In this document: positions 8,903 to 17,103 of the stretch, piece after piece | How positions within the stretch are numbered: the stretch's first letter is position 1 | Layout: the number at the start of each line of letters is the position of its first letter | Assembly (NCBI GenBank): GCA_964458495.1 | Contig: CAYWJB010000003.1 | Span: 124,001-188,000, forward strand | Direction of reading: 5' to 3' | DNA length: 64,000 nucleotides | From: JANWVO01 sp964458495 | GTDB lineage: Bacteria; Acidobacteriota; Terriglobia; Bryobacterales; Bryobacteraceae | The notes under the pieces: model-generated | Told to the model about the DNA's origin: nothing | What the model saw: the letters and a program-made list of their open reading frames with translations, nothing else | The model's database searches: none | Translations under genes and position numbers: made by a program

Positions 8903-8908
8903 ATTGTA
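8903..8908 (-). promoter_or_regulatory. TACAAT -10 box six bases before a TTG start
   Basis: The box ends at 8903 on the minus strand and the TTG begins at 8896, leaving six bases. Initiation would fall at or next to the start codon. No clear -35 hexamer is seen at 17 bases. It matches the spacing found at six other genes in the window. Confidence 0.45.
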
Positions 8909-8922
8909 GCGTCCCGGCGGCG

Positions 8923-10038
8923 CTATTCGATCCAGCCGCCGCCGAGCACAAGGTCGCCGTCGTACATCACGGCCGCCTGGCCGGGCGTGACGGCGCGTTG
9001 CGGTTCGTCGAACACGATCTCGACGCGCGTGCCGTCGCCGGTCGGGAACACGGTTGCCGGCGCGGCGTCATGCTTGTTGCGGATCTTCACTTCGGCGCGC
9101 CGCGCCTCCCGCAGCGGCGGGCAGGAGACCCAGTTCACTTCGCGCGCGAAGAGCCGGGCGCGGCGGAGATCCTCCCCGCGCCCTACCACGACGCGCCGGG
9201 TGCGGGGATCGGTCGAGATGACATAGAGCGGCTCTCCCGCCGCCACGCCGATGCCCTTGCGCTGCCCGATGGTGAAGCGGTGCACGCCGCCGTGGCGCGC
9301 GAGCACCCTGCCTTCCGTGGTCACCACCTCACCCTCCAAGCGGGGCGGCGGCTCGCCCTGTTCAGCAAACCAGGCGTCGATGAAGGCGGCGTAATCGCCA
9401 TTGGGGACGAAACAAATCTCCTGGGAATCGTTTTTTTGCGCCACGGGCACGCCCAGCTCGGCGGCCAGAGCGCGGACCTCGGGCTTGGTGAGCCCGCCCA
9501 GCGGAAACAGCGTCCGCGCCATCTGCTCCTGTCTCAGGCCCCACAGAAAGTACGTCTGGTCCTTGGCCGCATCGCGAGCCCGGTGCAGCTCCCAGCGCCC
9601 CGCCGTCTCGTTGAATCCGATCCGCGCGTAATGTCCTGTGGCGATCCGCTCCGCGCCCGCGCCGGCGGCCAGTTCCAGGAACCGGTCGAACTTGATGTAG
9701 TGGTTGCACCGCGTGCAGGGGATGGGGGTGCGGCCGGAGAGGTACTCGTCGACGAAAGGGCGCACGACGGTGCGCTCGAATTCTTCTTCGAGGTTCACCA
9801 CGTAGTAGGGGATTCCGAGGTGCGCGGCGACGGCGCGGGCGTCGTAAACGTCATCCAGCGAGCAGCACCGGCCGGTGGCGCCTTCCACGTGGATCTGCGG
9901 CAGCCGCCGCTGGTTCCACAGCTGCATCGTCAGCCCGACGATGCGGCGCCCCTCGCGCTGGAGCAGAGCCGCCACCGTGGACGAGTCCACGCCGCCCGAA
10001 ATCGCCACCGCAATCAGGCCGCCGCTTGTCTCAGGCAT
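8923..10038 (-). CDS. mnmA: tRNA-specific 2-thiouridylase MnmA
   Basis: This 371-residue cytoplasmic enzyme places sulfur at C2 of the wobble uridine of Lys, Glu and Gln tRNAs. The PP-loop ATP motif SGGVDSS is at about residues 14-20. The two catalytic cysteines are seen in PCTRCN (first) and SQEICFV (second), with the family block TIGQRKGIG later. The ATG overlaps the stop region of the upstream cysteine desulfurase gene by 8 bases, so the sulfur donor and the tRNA thiolase are translated together, a functionally sensible pair. Confidence 0.96.
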   Translation of the reverse strand: MPETSGGLIAVAISGGVDSSTVAALLQREGRRIVGLTMQLWNQRRLPQIHVEGATGRCCSLDDVYDARAVAAHLGIPYYVVNLEEEFERTVVRPFVDEYLSGRTPIPCTRCNHYIKFDRFLELAAGAGAERIATGHYARIGFNETAGRWELHRARDAAKDQTYFLWGLRQEQMARTLFPLGGLTKPEVRALAAELGVPVAQKNDSQEICFVPNGDYAAFIDAWFAEQGEPPPRLEGEVVTTEGRVLARHGGVHRFTIGQRKGIGVAAGEPLYVISTDPRTRRVVVGRGEDLRRARLFAREVNWVSCPPLREARRAEVKIRNKHDAAPATVFPTGDGTRVEIVFDEPQRAVTPGQAAVMYDGDLVLGGGWIE

Positions 10039-11128
10039 AGGCGGGACTCAGCTTGCGCAGCCGCGCCACGGCGCGCTCGAGCGCGTCCACAAGCGCCTCG
10101 ACGTCTTCCAACGTGTTGCCGCGCCCCAGCGAAAAACGGATGGACGCGCGGGACACCGCGGGTGGCGCGCCCATGGCTTCCAGCACGTGGGAGGGACGGG
10201 TCGCGCCGGACGAGCATGCCGCGCCGGTGGAGACGGCGAAGCCGGCCAGATCGAGGGCGATGACAAGCGCTTCCGCCTCGACGCCGTGGAAGGCGATGTT
10301 GGACGTGTTGGGCACGCGCGGCGCGGAGGCGCCGTGGATGGTGATGTCCGGGATGCGCTCGCGCACGAGCGCCTCGAAACGGTCGCGCAGCGGCGCCGTT
10401 TCCGGGCGGGGCAAGCGCGCGGCCGCGCCCATTGCGGCGATGCCCGGCACGTTCTCCGTGCCGGCGCGGCGCTCGCGCTCGTGGCGCCCGCCGAACTGCC
10501 GCGGCTTGAGCTTCACGCCCTCCCGCACGAACAGCACCCCCACGCCTTTGGGCGCTCCGAGCTTGTGCCCGCTGATGGCGTAGAGGTCGACGCCGAGGGC
10601 GCGCACGTCGAGATTCATACGCCCTGCCACCTGCACACCGTCGCTATGGAACAGCGCGCCGGATTCACGGGCGATGGCGGCAATCTCTTCGATGGGCTGC
10701 AGCACGCCCGTCTCGTTGTTGGCGTGCATCACGCTGATGAGCACGGTGTCCGGACGCAGCGCACGGCGGATTTCATCGGGATCCACGCGCCCGTCGCCGC
10801 CGCAGCGGACGAATGTGGCATTGCGTCGTCTGGCGGCCTCGAGCACTGCCGGGTGCTCGATCGCCGTGGTCACCACATGGCCTTCCGGCGCGCCCAGCAC
10901 GGCGAGATTGTCCGCCTCGGTTCCGCCGGAGGTGAATACCACCTCTTTCGGCGCGCAGCCGAGCAAGGCCGCCACGGCGGCGCGCGCCGCTTCCACCTCC
11001 TGGCGCGCCCGCTGCCCGTGCATGTGGATCGACGACGGGTTGCCAAAGGCTTCCGAAGCCGCGCGGACCATGGCATCCAAAGCCTCGGGCGCAACGGGAG
11101 CTGTCGCGTTGTGGTCGAAATAGCGCAT
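10031..11128 (-). CDS. Cysteine desulfurase (NifS/IscS family)
   Basis: The 365-residue PLP enzyme releases sulfur from cysteine as a persulfide. The start YFDHNATAPV, the PLP lysine in SGHKLGAPKG and the mobile-loop cysteine in GAACSSG are all in place. Coupling with mnmA suggests it supplies sulfur for tRNA 2-thiolation and perhaps Fe-S clusters; no scaffold gene such as iscU is next to it. The longer open frame upstream is an antisense shadow: similarity begins exactly at the ATG 11126-11128. Its own -10 candidate, TACAAT at 11148-11153, overlaps the opposing start codon. Confidence 0.93.
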   Translation of the reverse strand: MRYFDHNATAPVAPEALDAMVRAASEAFGNPSSIHMHGQRARQEVEAARAAVAALLGCAPKEVVFTSGGTEADNLAVLGAPEGHVVTTAIEHPAVLEAARRRNATFVRCGGDGRVDPDEIRRALRPDTVLISVMHANNETGVLQPIEEIAAIARESGALFHSDGVQVAGRMNLDVRALGVDLYAISGHKLGAPKGVGVLFVREGVKLKPRQFGGRHERERRAGTENVPGIAAMGAAARLPRPETAPLRDRFEALVRERIPDITIHGASAPRVPNTSNIAFHGVEAEALVIALDLAGFAVSTGAACSSGATRPSHVLEAMGAPPAVSRASIRFSLGRGNTLEDVEALVDALERAVARLRKLSPAYA

Positions 11129-11140
11129 GGAAAGCCCCGC

Positions 11141-11153
11141 TATTCTGATTGTA
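11141..11153. promoter_or_regulatory. Overlapping divergent -10 boxes for nifS-type and SAM hydrolase genes
   Basis: On the plus strand TATTCT (11141-11146) lies six bases before the ATG at 11153. On the minus strand TACAAT (11148-11153) lies 19 bases before the cysteine desulfurase ATG. The two boxes are one base apart, and the minus-strand box includes the A of the opposing ATG, so the polymerases should exclude one another. Confidence 0.5.
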
Positions 11154-11947
11154 TGACGCGCGGCGGCCGTCTTATTGCACTGCTGACGGACTTCGGCTGG
11201 CAGGATCCCTTCGCCGGCGTGATGAAGGGCGTGATCGCGGGCATTGCGCCCGCGGCGCGGGTAGTCGACTTGTGCCACGACGTGGCGCCGCAGGACATCG
11301 ATCATGCGCGGTTCCTGCTGCGCGGTTCGGCCGCTTATTTTCCGAAGGGCACGATCTTCGTGTGCGTGGTCGATCCGGGGGTGGGCAGCGCGCGCCGCGC
11401 CCTGTGCGTGGAGGCGGGCGGCCGCGTCTACATCGGGCCCGACAACGGGCTGTTCACGGAGCCGCTGGCGGAAAGGGGCGCGAAGGCACGGGAGATCACG
11501 AACCCGAAGCTGCGGCTGGAAGCGGTGAGCCAAACATTTCATGGCAGGGATGTTTTTGCGCCCGCCGCCGCCTATCTGGCCGCGGGCGTGCCGGTGTCGA
11601 AGCTCGGGAAGCTGGTGCGCGATCCGGTGCGGCGGATGACGATAGACCCGGTCCGCACCGGGCGCCGCTTCTGGAGCGGGCGCGTGGCGCACATCGACCG
11701 GTTCGGCAACATCGTGACCAACCTGCCCGCGCAGGAGTTCCTGCCGCCTGCCGTGCGGGGCGTCGCCGTGGCGGCGGGGTTTGAAAAAGTGCTGCGCGTG
11801 TGCCGTTTCTACGACGAGGCGCCCGAGGGGGATCTGTTCCTGATCGCCGGCAGCAGCGGGACGCTGGAGATCTCGTTGAAGCAGGGCTCGGCGGCGAAAC
11901 GGCTGGGCGTGGCGATCGGAGCGCCCGTGGAGGCGGAGGTCTGGTAG
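11153..11947 (+). CDS. S-adenosyl-L-methionine hydrolase (SAM hydroxide adenosyltransferase, DUF62)
   Basis: The 264-residue protein belongs to the fluorinase/chlorinase/duf62 fold. It shows LLTDFGWQDPFAGVMKG, VVDPGVGSARRALCVE, GPDNGLF and IDRFGNIVTNL, the SAM-binding and trimer-interface blocks. Most bacterial members hydrolyse SAM to adenosine and methionine, and a role in SAM homeostasis fits the nearby methionine-cycle gene at 12748. There is no ribosome site; a TATTCT box sits six bases before the ATG. The stop TAG is immediately followed by the mutM ATG. Confidence 0.88.
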   Translation: MTRGGRLIALLTDFGWQDPFAGVMKGVIAGIAPAARVVDLCHDVAPQDIDHARFLLRGSAAYFPKGTIFVCVVDPGVGSARRALCVEAGGRVYIGPDNGLFTEPLAERGAKAREITNPKLRLEAVSQTFHGRDVFAPAAAYLAAGVPVSKLGKLVRDPVRRMTIDPVRTGRRFWSGRVAHIDRFGNIVTNLPAQEFLPPAVRGVAVAAGFEKVLRVCRFYDEAPEGDLFLIAGSSGTLEISLKQGSAAKRLGVAIGAPVEAEVW

Positions 11948-12739
11948 ATGCCCGAGCTGCCGGAGGTGCAGGCGGTTGCGGAGCGGCTGCGGGCGGCCGC
12001 GCCCTGGGTGCGGATCACCGGGTTCGGCCAGTTCCGCGCCGCCACAGTGCGCGGCGGGCGGCACGCCGTGGGGCGGCGAATCGAGGCCGTGGACCGGCGC
12101 GGGAAGAACCTGCTGCTGCGGCTGAGCGGCGGATGGTTCGCGCGGGTGCATCTGAAGATGACCGGCGATTTGCGCGTGCTGCCCGATGCGCGCCTGCGCC
12201 CGCAGACGGTGAGGGCGTGGTTTGACCTGGAGGACGGCCGCGCCGTGGCGCTGGACGATCCGCGGGCGCTGGGGAGGATCTCGCTACACCGGCAACAGGA
12301 TGAAGCGGATTTGTTTCGGCATCTGGGTCCTGAGCCGTTCGATCCGGCCTTCACGGCGGCGGCGCTGGCCGCCTCCGCGCGGCGCACGCGGCGTCCGGCG
12401 AAGATCTGGCTGATGGACCAGGCCACGGTGGCGGGGCTCGGCAACATTTACGCGGCCGAAGCGTTGTTCGAGGCGGGCATCGATCCGCGCCGCCCTGCGG
12501 CGGGCCTTTCCCGGCAGCGGCTGGAGCGGCTGCACGGCGCCATCGCGGGCGTGCTGGAGCTGGCGCTCACCTCGGTCCGGGCCGCCTACGAAAGGCCGGG
12601 CGGATTCGCCGAAGGCGAGTTCTACCCGGTGGCGGTGTACGGGCGGGAAGGCGAGCCCTGCCGGCGCTGCGGCGCGCGCGTGCGCCGCATCCCGCAGGGC
12701 GGGCGTTCGACATACTACTGCCCGAAGTGCCAAAAATAG
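11948..12739 (+). CDS. mutM: Formamidopyrimidine-DNA glycosylase (Fpg/MutM)
   Basis: The 263-residue enzyme removes 8-oxoguanine and formamidopyrimidines from DNA and nicks the site. The catalytic N-terminus PELPEV (Pro after Met removal, then Glu) is intact. The lysine in RRGKNLLL, the helix-two-turn-helix region near GLGNIYAAEALF and the C-terminal zinc finger (CRRCG ... YYCPKCQK, two CxxC pairs) are all present. No spacer separates it from the SAM hydrolase gene, so it is part of a rightward operon. Confidence 0.95.
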   Translation: MPELPEVQAVAERLRAAAPWVRITGFGQFRAATVRGGRHAVGRRIEAVDRRGKNLLLRLSGGWFARVHLKMTGDLRVLPDARLRPQTVRAWFDLEDGRAVALDDPRALGRISLHRQQDEADLFRHLGPEPFDPAFTAAALAASARRTRRPAKIWLMDQATVAGLGNIYAAEALFEAGIDPRRPAAGLSRQRLERLHGAIAGVLELALTSVRAAYERPGGFAEGEFYPVAVYGREGEPCRRCGARVRRIPQGGRSTYYCPKCQK

Positions 12740-12747
12740 AAGTAAAG

Positions 12748-14625
12748 ATGGGCAGTTCTTCCCGAGTCTCGCGCGCGGCCGAGTTCCGCGAATTGCTGGG
12801 GCGGCGCGCCCTGGTCGCCGACGGCGCCATGGGCACGATGCTGTACACGCGGGGCATCTTCATCAACCGCTGCTTCGACGAGCTGAACCTGAGCGCTCCG
12901 CAGATGGTGCGGGACATTCACCTCGAGTATGTCCGGGCCGGGGCGGAGATTCTGGAGACGAACACGTTCGGGGCGACGCGGGCGCGGCTGACGACCTACG
13001 GGCTGGCGGACAAGGTGGCGGAGATCAACCGCGCCGGGGTGCGGCTGGCGCGCGAGGCGGCGGCGGAGCGGAGCCACGTCTTCGTGGCCGGCGCCGTCGG
13101 CCCGCTGGGCGTGCACATCGAGCCGTTGGGGCCCACCTCTTTCGAGGAGGCGCGCGCCATGTTCCGCGAGCAGATCGACGCGCTGCTGGAGGCGGGCGTC
13201 GACCTGCTGATCTTTGAGACCTTCGCGAACCTGAGCGAGCTGCGGGAGGCCGTGGCTGCCGCGCGGGAAGCCGCGGGCGGCGAGACCGTGGTGATCGCGC
13301 AGGTGACCGCCGATGAAGAAGGCAGGCTGCACGACGGCGCCGACGCGGAGACTTTCACCCGCTTCCTGGACCAGCTTCCCGCCGACGTCATCGGGCTGAA
13401 CTGTTCGGTGGGGCCGAAGCCAACGCTCGAGACGCTCGAGCGGATGCAGGCCTTCACGCGCAAGCCGCTGTCGGCGATGCCGAACGCGGGCCATCCGACG
13501 CGCGTGGAAGGCCGGAACATCTACCTCAGTTCGCCCGAGTACATGGCGCAGTATGCGCGCCGCATGCTCTGGGCGGGCGTGAAGATCGTGGGCGGCTGCT
13601 GCGGCACCACGCCGGAGCACATCAAGAGCATCGCCAGCGAGGCGCGCAGCCTCCAGCCCGGGCTCCGCTTCGCGACGGCGCCGGCGGAGGCGCCCGAGGC
13701 CAGGCGGCAGGCGCTGCCGAAAATTCCGCTCGAGAAAAAATCCCCGCTGGGCGCAAAAATTGCTGCCGGGAAATTTGTGGTTTTTGTGGAAATTCTGCCG
13801 CCGCGGGGGGTGGACGCCTCGCGGGAAATCGCGGGGGCGAGGCTGTGCCGCGAGGCGGGGATCGACGCCATCAACGTTCCGGACGGACCGCGGGCAAGCG
13901 CCCGGATGAGCGCCCAGGTCACCTGCCAGCTGATCGAGCGCGAAGCGGGCATGGAAACCGTGCTGCATTTCTGCTGCCGGGATCGCAATATTCTGGGAAT
14001 TCAAAGCGAATTGCTGGGCGCCTACGCCGCCGGAATCCGCAACCTGATCTGCATCACCGGCGACCCGCCCCGCATGGGAGCGTACCCGAACGCCACGGCG
14101 GTGTTCGATGTCGACTCCATCGGGCTGTGCAACATCGTCACCAACCTCAACCAGGGCCTGGACATCGGCGGGCACCCGTTCGGCAGCCAGACGGGGCTGG
14201 TGCTGGGCGTGGGCGCCAACCCGGGCGCGGTGAACCTGGAGGAAGAGATCCGCCGCACCGAATGGAAGGTGCTCGCCGGCGCGGAATACATCGTCACGCA
14301 GCCGGTGTTCGACGTCTCACTGCTTGAGAATTTTCTGCAAGAGATCCGCGGGTTCCGCATCCCGGTGATCGCCGGCATCTGGCCGCTGACGTCGCTGCGC
14401 AACGCGGAATTCATGGTGAACGAGCTGCGCGTGCCCGTGCCGGAGGAGTTCCTCGAGCGCATGCGGGCGGCGAAGGATCCCGAACAGGCGCGGCGGGAAG
14501 GGGTCGCCATCGCGCAGGAGATGGTGCGGCGGGTGCGGCCCCTGGTGGAGGGCGTGCAGTTGAGCGCGCCGTTCGGCCGCTACGAACTGGCCGTCGAGGT
14601 TGCCCGCGCGGTGGGGCCGCGCTAG
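12748..14625 (+). CDS. Bifunctional homocysteine S-methyltransferase / 5,10-methylenetetrahydrofolate reductase
   Basis: At about 625 residues this is a fusion like Bacillus YitJ. Residues 1-295 are a Zn-dependent homocysteine methyltransferase: DGAMGTML, a first zinc Cys in GLNCSVGP and the Cys pair in GGCCGTTPEH. Residues about 330-625 are the MTHFR barrel, with NVPDGPR, ITGDPPR and a folate/FAD region up to the C-terminus. It would make 5-methyl-THF and methylate homocysteine, although this N-domain type often uses S-methylmethionine or another donor. ATG 12748 is preferred; an in-frame GTG at 12727 overlaps mutM. Confidence 0.88.
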   Translation: MGSSSRVSRAAEFRELLGRRALVADGAMGTMLYTRGIFINRCFDELNLSAPQMVRDIHLEYVRAGAEILETNTFGATRARLTTYGLADKVAEINRAGVRLAREAAAERSHVFVAGAVGPLGVHIEPLGPTSFEEARAMFREQIDALLEAGVDLLIFETFANLSELREAVAAAREAAGGETVVIAQVTADEEGRLHDGADAETFTRFLDQLPADVIGLNCSVGPKPTLETLERMQAFTRKPLSAMPNAGHPTRVEGRNIYLSSPEYMAQYARRMLWAGVKIVGGCCGTTPEHIKSIASEARSLQPGLRFATAPAEAPEARRQALPKIPLEKKSPLGAKIAAGKFVVFVEILPPRGVDASREIAGARLCREAGIDAINVPDGPRASARMSAQVTCQLIEREAGMETVLHFCCRDRNILGIQSELLGAYAAGIRNLICITGDPPRMGAYPNATAVFDVDSIGLCNIVTNLNQGLDIGGHPFGSQTGLVLGVGANPGAVNLEEEIRRTEWKVLAGAEYIVTQPVFDVSLLENFLQEIRGFRIPVIAGIWPLTSLRNAEFMVNELRVPVPEEFLERMRAAKDPEQARREGVAIAQEMVRRVRPLVEGVQLSAPFGRYELAVEVARAVGPR

Positions 14626-14652
14626 ACTGGCTGATTTGCACCGGAGAAACGA

Positions 14653-15291
14653 GTGGCCACCGATCTGATCGAAATCGACGTGGAACAGCCATCCGTCGAG
14701 GCGATCGAGCGGGCCGCCATCGCCATCCGGCGCGGCCAGATCGTGGCCATCCCGACAGACGCGCTCTACACGCTGGTGGCCGATCCCTTCAATCTCCAGG
14801 CGGCGGGCCGCGTTTTCGCTGCCAAGGGGCGTGAAACGCAGCGGTCTTTGCCGTTGCTGGTGAGCGATTTTTTCATGGCCGAGGAGCTGGCTTCGGAATT
14901 GCCGGCCCGGTTTTTCCTGCTGGCCCGGCGCTTCTGGCCGGGCCCGCTCTCCATCATCGTGCCCGCCTCGGCGCGCGTTCCGTTGAAGGTGACCGGCAAC
15001 ACGGGCCGGCTGGCGCTGCGCCAGCCGCGCTCGCGCACGGCCCAGGCGCTGCTGGACTGGCTGGGGCAGCCGCTGATCGGCACATCGGCCAACGTCAGCG
15101 GCCAGCCCACGTGCCGCTCGGGCATCGAGACGTTTGCCATCATGGACGGGCGCATCGACCTGGTGCTGGACGGCGGCGTTTGCGTCGGACAGGGCGCCAC
15201 CACGGTGGATGTCACCGAACCCTACTGGCGCTTGATCCGGGAAGGCGCCATCCCCGAGCGGGAGATCGAGGAGTGCCTGCACGGGGTCTGA
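14653..15291 (+). CDS. L-threonylcarbamoyladenylate synthase (TsaC/Sua5/YciO family)
   Basis: The 212-residue YrdC-domain protein has the motif series PTDALYTLV, FAAKGRE, LPLLVSDF, RRFWPGPLSII and GTSANVSGQP. It makes threonylcarbamoyl-AMP for t6A37 of ANN-decoding tRNAs. It lacks the C-terminal Sua5 extension. The YciO branch has the same fold, so TsaC activity is likely but not certain. The start is GTG 14653 with GGAG nine bases upstream. The end overlaps the next gene by 19 bases. Confidence 0.82.
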   Translation: MATDLIEIDVEQPSVEAIERAAIAIRRGQIVAIPTDALYTLVADPFNLQAAGRVFAAKGRETQRSLPLLVSDFFMAEELASELPARFFLLARRFWPGPLSIIVPASARVPLKVTGNTGRLALRQPRSRTAQALLDWLGQPLIGTSANVSGQPTCRSGIETFAIMDGRIDLVLDGGVCVGQGATTVDVTEPYWRLIREGAIPEREIEECLHGV

Positions 15292-16055
15292 CGTTCGTTC
15301 TGCTGGCGGCTGCCGCTTCGGCGCAAACGGCCTCCTTGCCGCGCGGCGGCGATCTGGGGCGGGAATGGGCGGCCGAGGAGTGGAACTCGCGCGATCTGGT
15401 GATGAAGGGCAAGTGGGTGAGGGAGGGCAACACGGCGCGTTTCCGCGCCTTCTACAGCGATGCCAAAGGGCGCCCTGCCACCTGGACGGTGGAAATTCTG
15501 GCCATCGAGGGCGATGAAGTACGCATGAAAGCCGTGGTACCCCTGAGCCAGGGACCGCGCGCTTACAGCGTCAACGGAAAGATCCAGAGCGACGGGCGTA
15601 CCATCCGGGGCAAGGCGGAGTGGTGCGGCGCCGCGGTGGCGTGCGGCTTTCGCGTGGTGGCGGACTGGAAACCCGCGCCCAAGGGCGTGGCGCAGGTGGC
15701 TGCAGCAGCGCCTGCGCCAGGGAGAGCTTCGCCGCTCCGGGAGGGCATCCGCGCCAACCCCGGCAAACTGTGGCGCGTCACGGATCTGACGACGCCCGGC
15801 TTCCACTGGGAAGGCACCTGGACCTTCGAGGGCGAGACAGTGCGATTCTCATACCGCGAGAAGAAGTCTGGCGCGAAAGCTGAAGGAGTGCTTGAACTGC
15901 AACGTTGGGACGGCGCCTACGTGCGGCTGTTGAACCGCGCGTCGAAGGACACCTACGAGGGGAATGTGCAGGCGGACGGGAGGACGATCCGCGGCACGGC
16001 GCAATCTTGCGGCGGAGATCCGAAGTGCCGATGGGAAGCGGTGATCGAGAAGTGA
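15273..16055 (+). CDS. Secreted protein with two copies of a beta-rich domain
   Basis: I read this from a GTG at 15273 with a purine-rich ribosome site (GGGAGATCGAGGA). The 260-residue product then begins with a short signal peptide (PARGLTFVLLAAAASAQ). The mature part is an internal duplication of about 100 residues: copy one ends in SDGRTIRGKAEWCGAAVACGF, copy two in ADGRTIRGTAQSCGGDPKCRW. Each copy has a pair of cysteines that could form a disulfide, and a Trp-rich start. I do not recognise the family. Overlap with tsaC suggests cotranscription; a role in the periplasm or outside is inferred. Confidence 0.7.
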   Translation: MPARGLTFVLLAAAASAQTASLPRGGDLGREWAAEEWNSRDLVMKGKWVREGNTARFRAFYSDAKGRPATWTVEILAIEGDEVRMKAVVPLSQGPRAYSVNGKIQSDGRTIRGKAEWCGAAVACGFRVVADWKPAPKGVAQVAAAAPAPGRASPLREGIRANPGKLWRVTDLTTPGFHWEGTWTFEGETVRFSYREKKSGAKAEGVLELQRWDGAYVRLLNRASKDTYEGNVQADGRTIRGTAQSCGGDPKCRWEAVIEK

Positions 16056-16056
16056 C

Positions 16057-16086
16057 TTGGCCCGGGGCCTCACTTCACGGTATCCT
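16057..16086 (+). promoter_or_regulatory. Sigma-70-type promoter of the 6S RNA gene
   Basis: TTGGCC at 16057-16062 and TATCCT at 16081-16086 are 18 bases apart. Initiation seven bases after the -10 box would fall at A16094, which is also where the predicted closing stem of the 6S RNA starts. Confidence 0.6.
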
Positions 16087-16093
16087 GTCGGGC

Positions 16094-16288
16094 AGAGGAG
16101 CGTTCCTGCGGGACGCGTCACTGGTCTCCATAATTGATCCGATGCTAGTGAATCTGGAGCCTGGCTCGAAGATTCGCGCTGGTGAGCATGCTCTGCAAGG
16201 AGAAGCCTGAAGGCGCGCGGCGGGCTCCCCCCGTGGTCGATCGGGGTCGATTCCGAGGCTGGAACGGTTCTTGTGGTGCGCTCCCTCT
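16094..16288 (+). ncRNA. ssrS: 6S RNA
   Basis: At 16181-16193 the sequence GGTGAGCATGCTC is identical to a stretch I recall from E. coli 6S RNA, and it is followed a few bases on by GGAGAAGCCT, as in E. coli (CGAGAAGCCT). The 5' and 3' ends pair (AGAGGAGCG at 16094-16102 with CGCTCCCTCT at 16279-16288). An inner stem forms between GGAGCC (16156-16161) and GGCTCC (16223-16228), leaving unpaired stretches on both sides as in the open-promoter-like bubble. 6S RNA binds housekeeping RNA polymerase and reshapes transcription in stationary phase. The position just before ymdB is in keeping with 6S neighbourhoods in other bacteria. Ends are approximate. Confidence 0.85.
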
Positions 16289-16300
16289 TCCCTGCTCTTC

Positions 16301-17101
16301 ATGCGAATTCTCTTTATCGGCGATATTTTCGCCTCGCCCGGGCGCCGCATCACCGCCGCCTGCCTCGGACGCCTGATCAGCGATGAAAAGATCGACCTGG
16401 CGATTGCCAACGCCGAAAACGCCGCCGGCGGATTCGGCATCACGCCGCCGCTGGCGCAGGAGCTGTTCGCGCTCGGCATTGATGTAATGACCACGGGCAA
16501 CCACATCTGGGACAAGCGCGAGGTCTACGACTACCTGGATCATGAGCCGCGGCTGCTGCGTCCGGCAAACTACGGAGACGGCGTGCCGGGCTCGGGCGTC
16601 CTGGTTGGCAAGGCCCGCAATGGCGCTCCCTACGCCGTCCTGAACCTTCAAGGACGCGTCCACATGCCTGCCATCGAGTGTCCGTTCCGCACGGCTGACA
16701 CACTGTTGGCGGGGCTGCCGGCGGAGGTCCGCGTCCGCTTCGTCGATTTCCACGCCGAAGCCACCAGCGAGAAGATGGCCATGGGCTGGCACCTCGACGG
16801 GCGCGCAACGGCAGTGATCGGCACGCATACGCACATCCCCACCGCCGACGCCCGCATCCTGCCGGGCGGCACCGCCTACCAGACCGATTGCGGCATGACC
16901 GGCCCGTACGACTCGGTGATCGGCGTTGAGAAGCGCACAATCCTGCACCGGTTTCTGACGCAGATGCCGGCGCGGTTTGAAGCGGCCACGGGCATGGTGG
17001 AGTTGCATGCCACCGTGATCGAGGCCGACGACGACACCGGTTTGGCGCGCTCCATCCGGCCGCTGACGGTCACGGCGGCCGAGGTCGGCGAGCCGCTTTA
17101 G
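16301..17101 (+). CDS. ymdB: YmdB family metallophosphoesterase
   Basis: This 266-residue protein matches the TIGR00282/YmdB family of dimetal phosphodiesterases, which hydrolyse 2',3'-cyclic nucleotides and influence biofilm and motility choices in Bacillus. The metal ligands are visible in order: GDIFASPGR (Asp), ANAENAAGG (Asn and Glu), TTGNHIWD (Asn and His), DFHAEATSEK (His) and GTHTHIPTAD (two His). The ATG lies 12 bases after the 6S RNA, so the RNA and this message may share a promoter. It faces acs with only 2 bases between stop codons. Confidence 0.9.
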   Translation: MRILFIGDIFASPGRRITAACLGRLISDEKIDLAIANAENAAGGFGITPPLAQELFALGIDVMTTGNHIWDKREVYDYLDHEPRLLRPANYGDGVPGSGVLVGKARNGAPYAVLNLQGRVHMPAIECPFRTADTLLAGLPAEVRVRFVDFHAEATSEKMAMGWHLDGRATAVIGTHTHIPTADARILPGGTAYQTDCGMTGPYDSVIGVEKRTILHRFLTQMPARFEAATGMVELHATVIEADDDTGLARSIRPLTVTAAEVGEPL

Positions 17102-17103
17102 CC

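Noticed and set aside
10031..12151. 706-residue leftward frame suggesting a longer cysteine desulfurase or a fusion
   Set aside because: Everything before 11128 lies antisense to the SAM hydrolase and mutM genes; NifS similarity starts exactly at the ATG.
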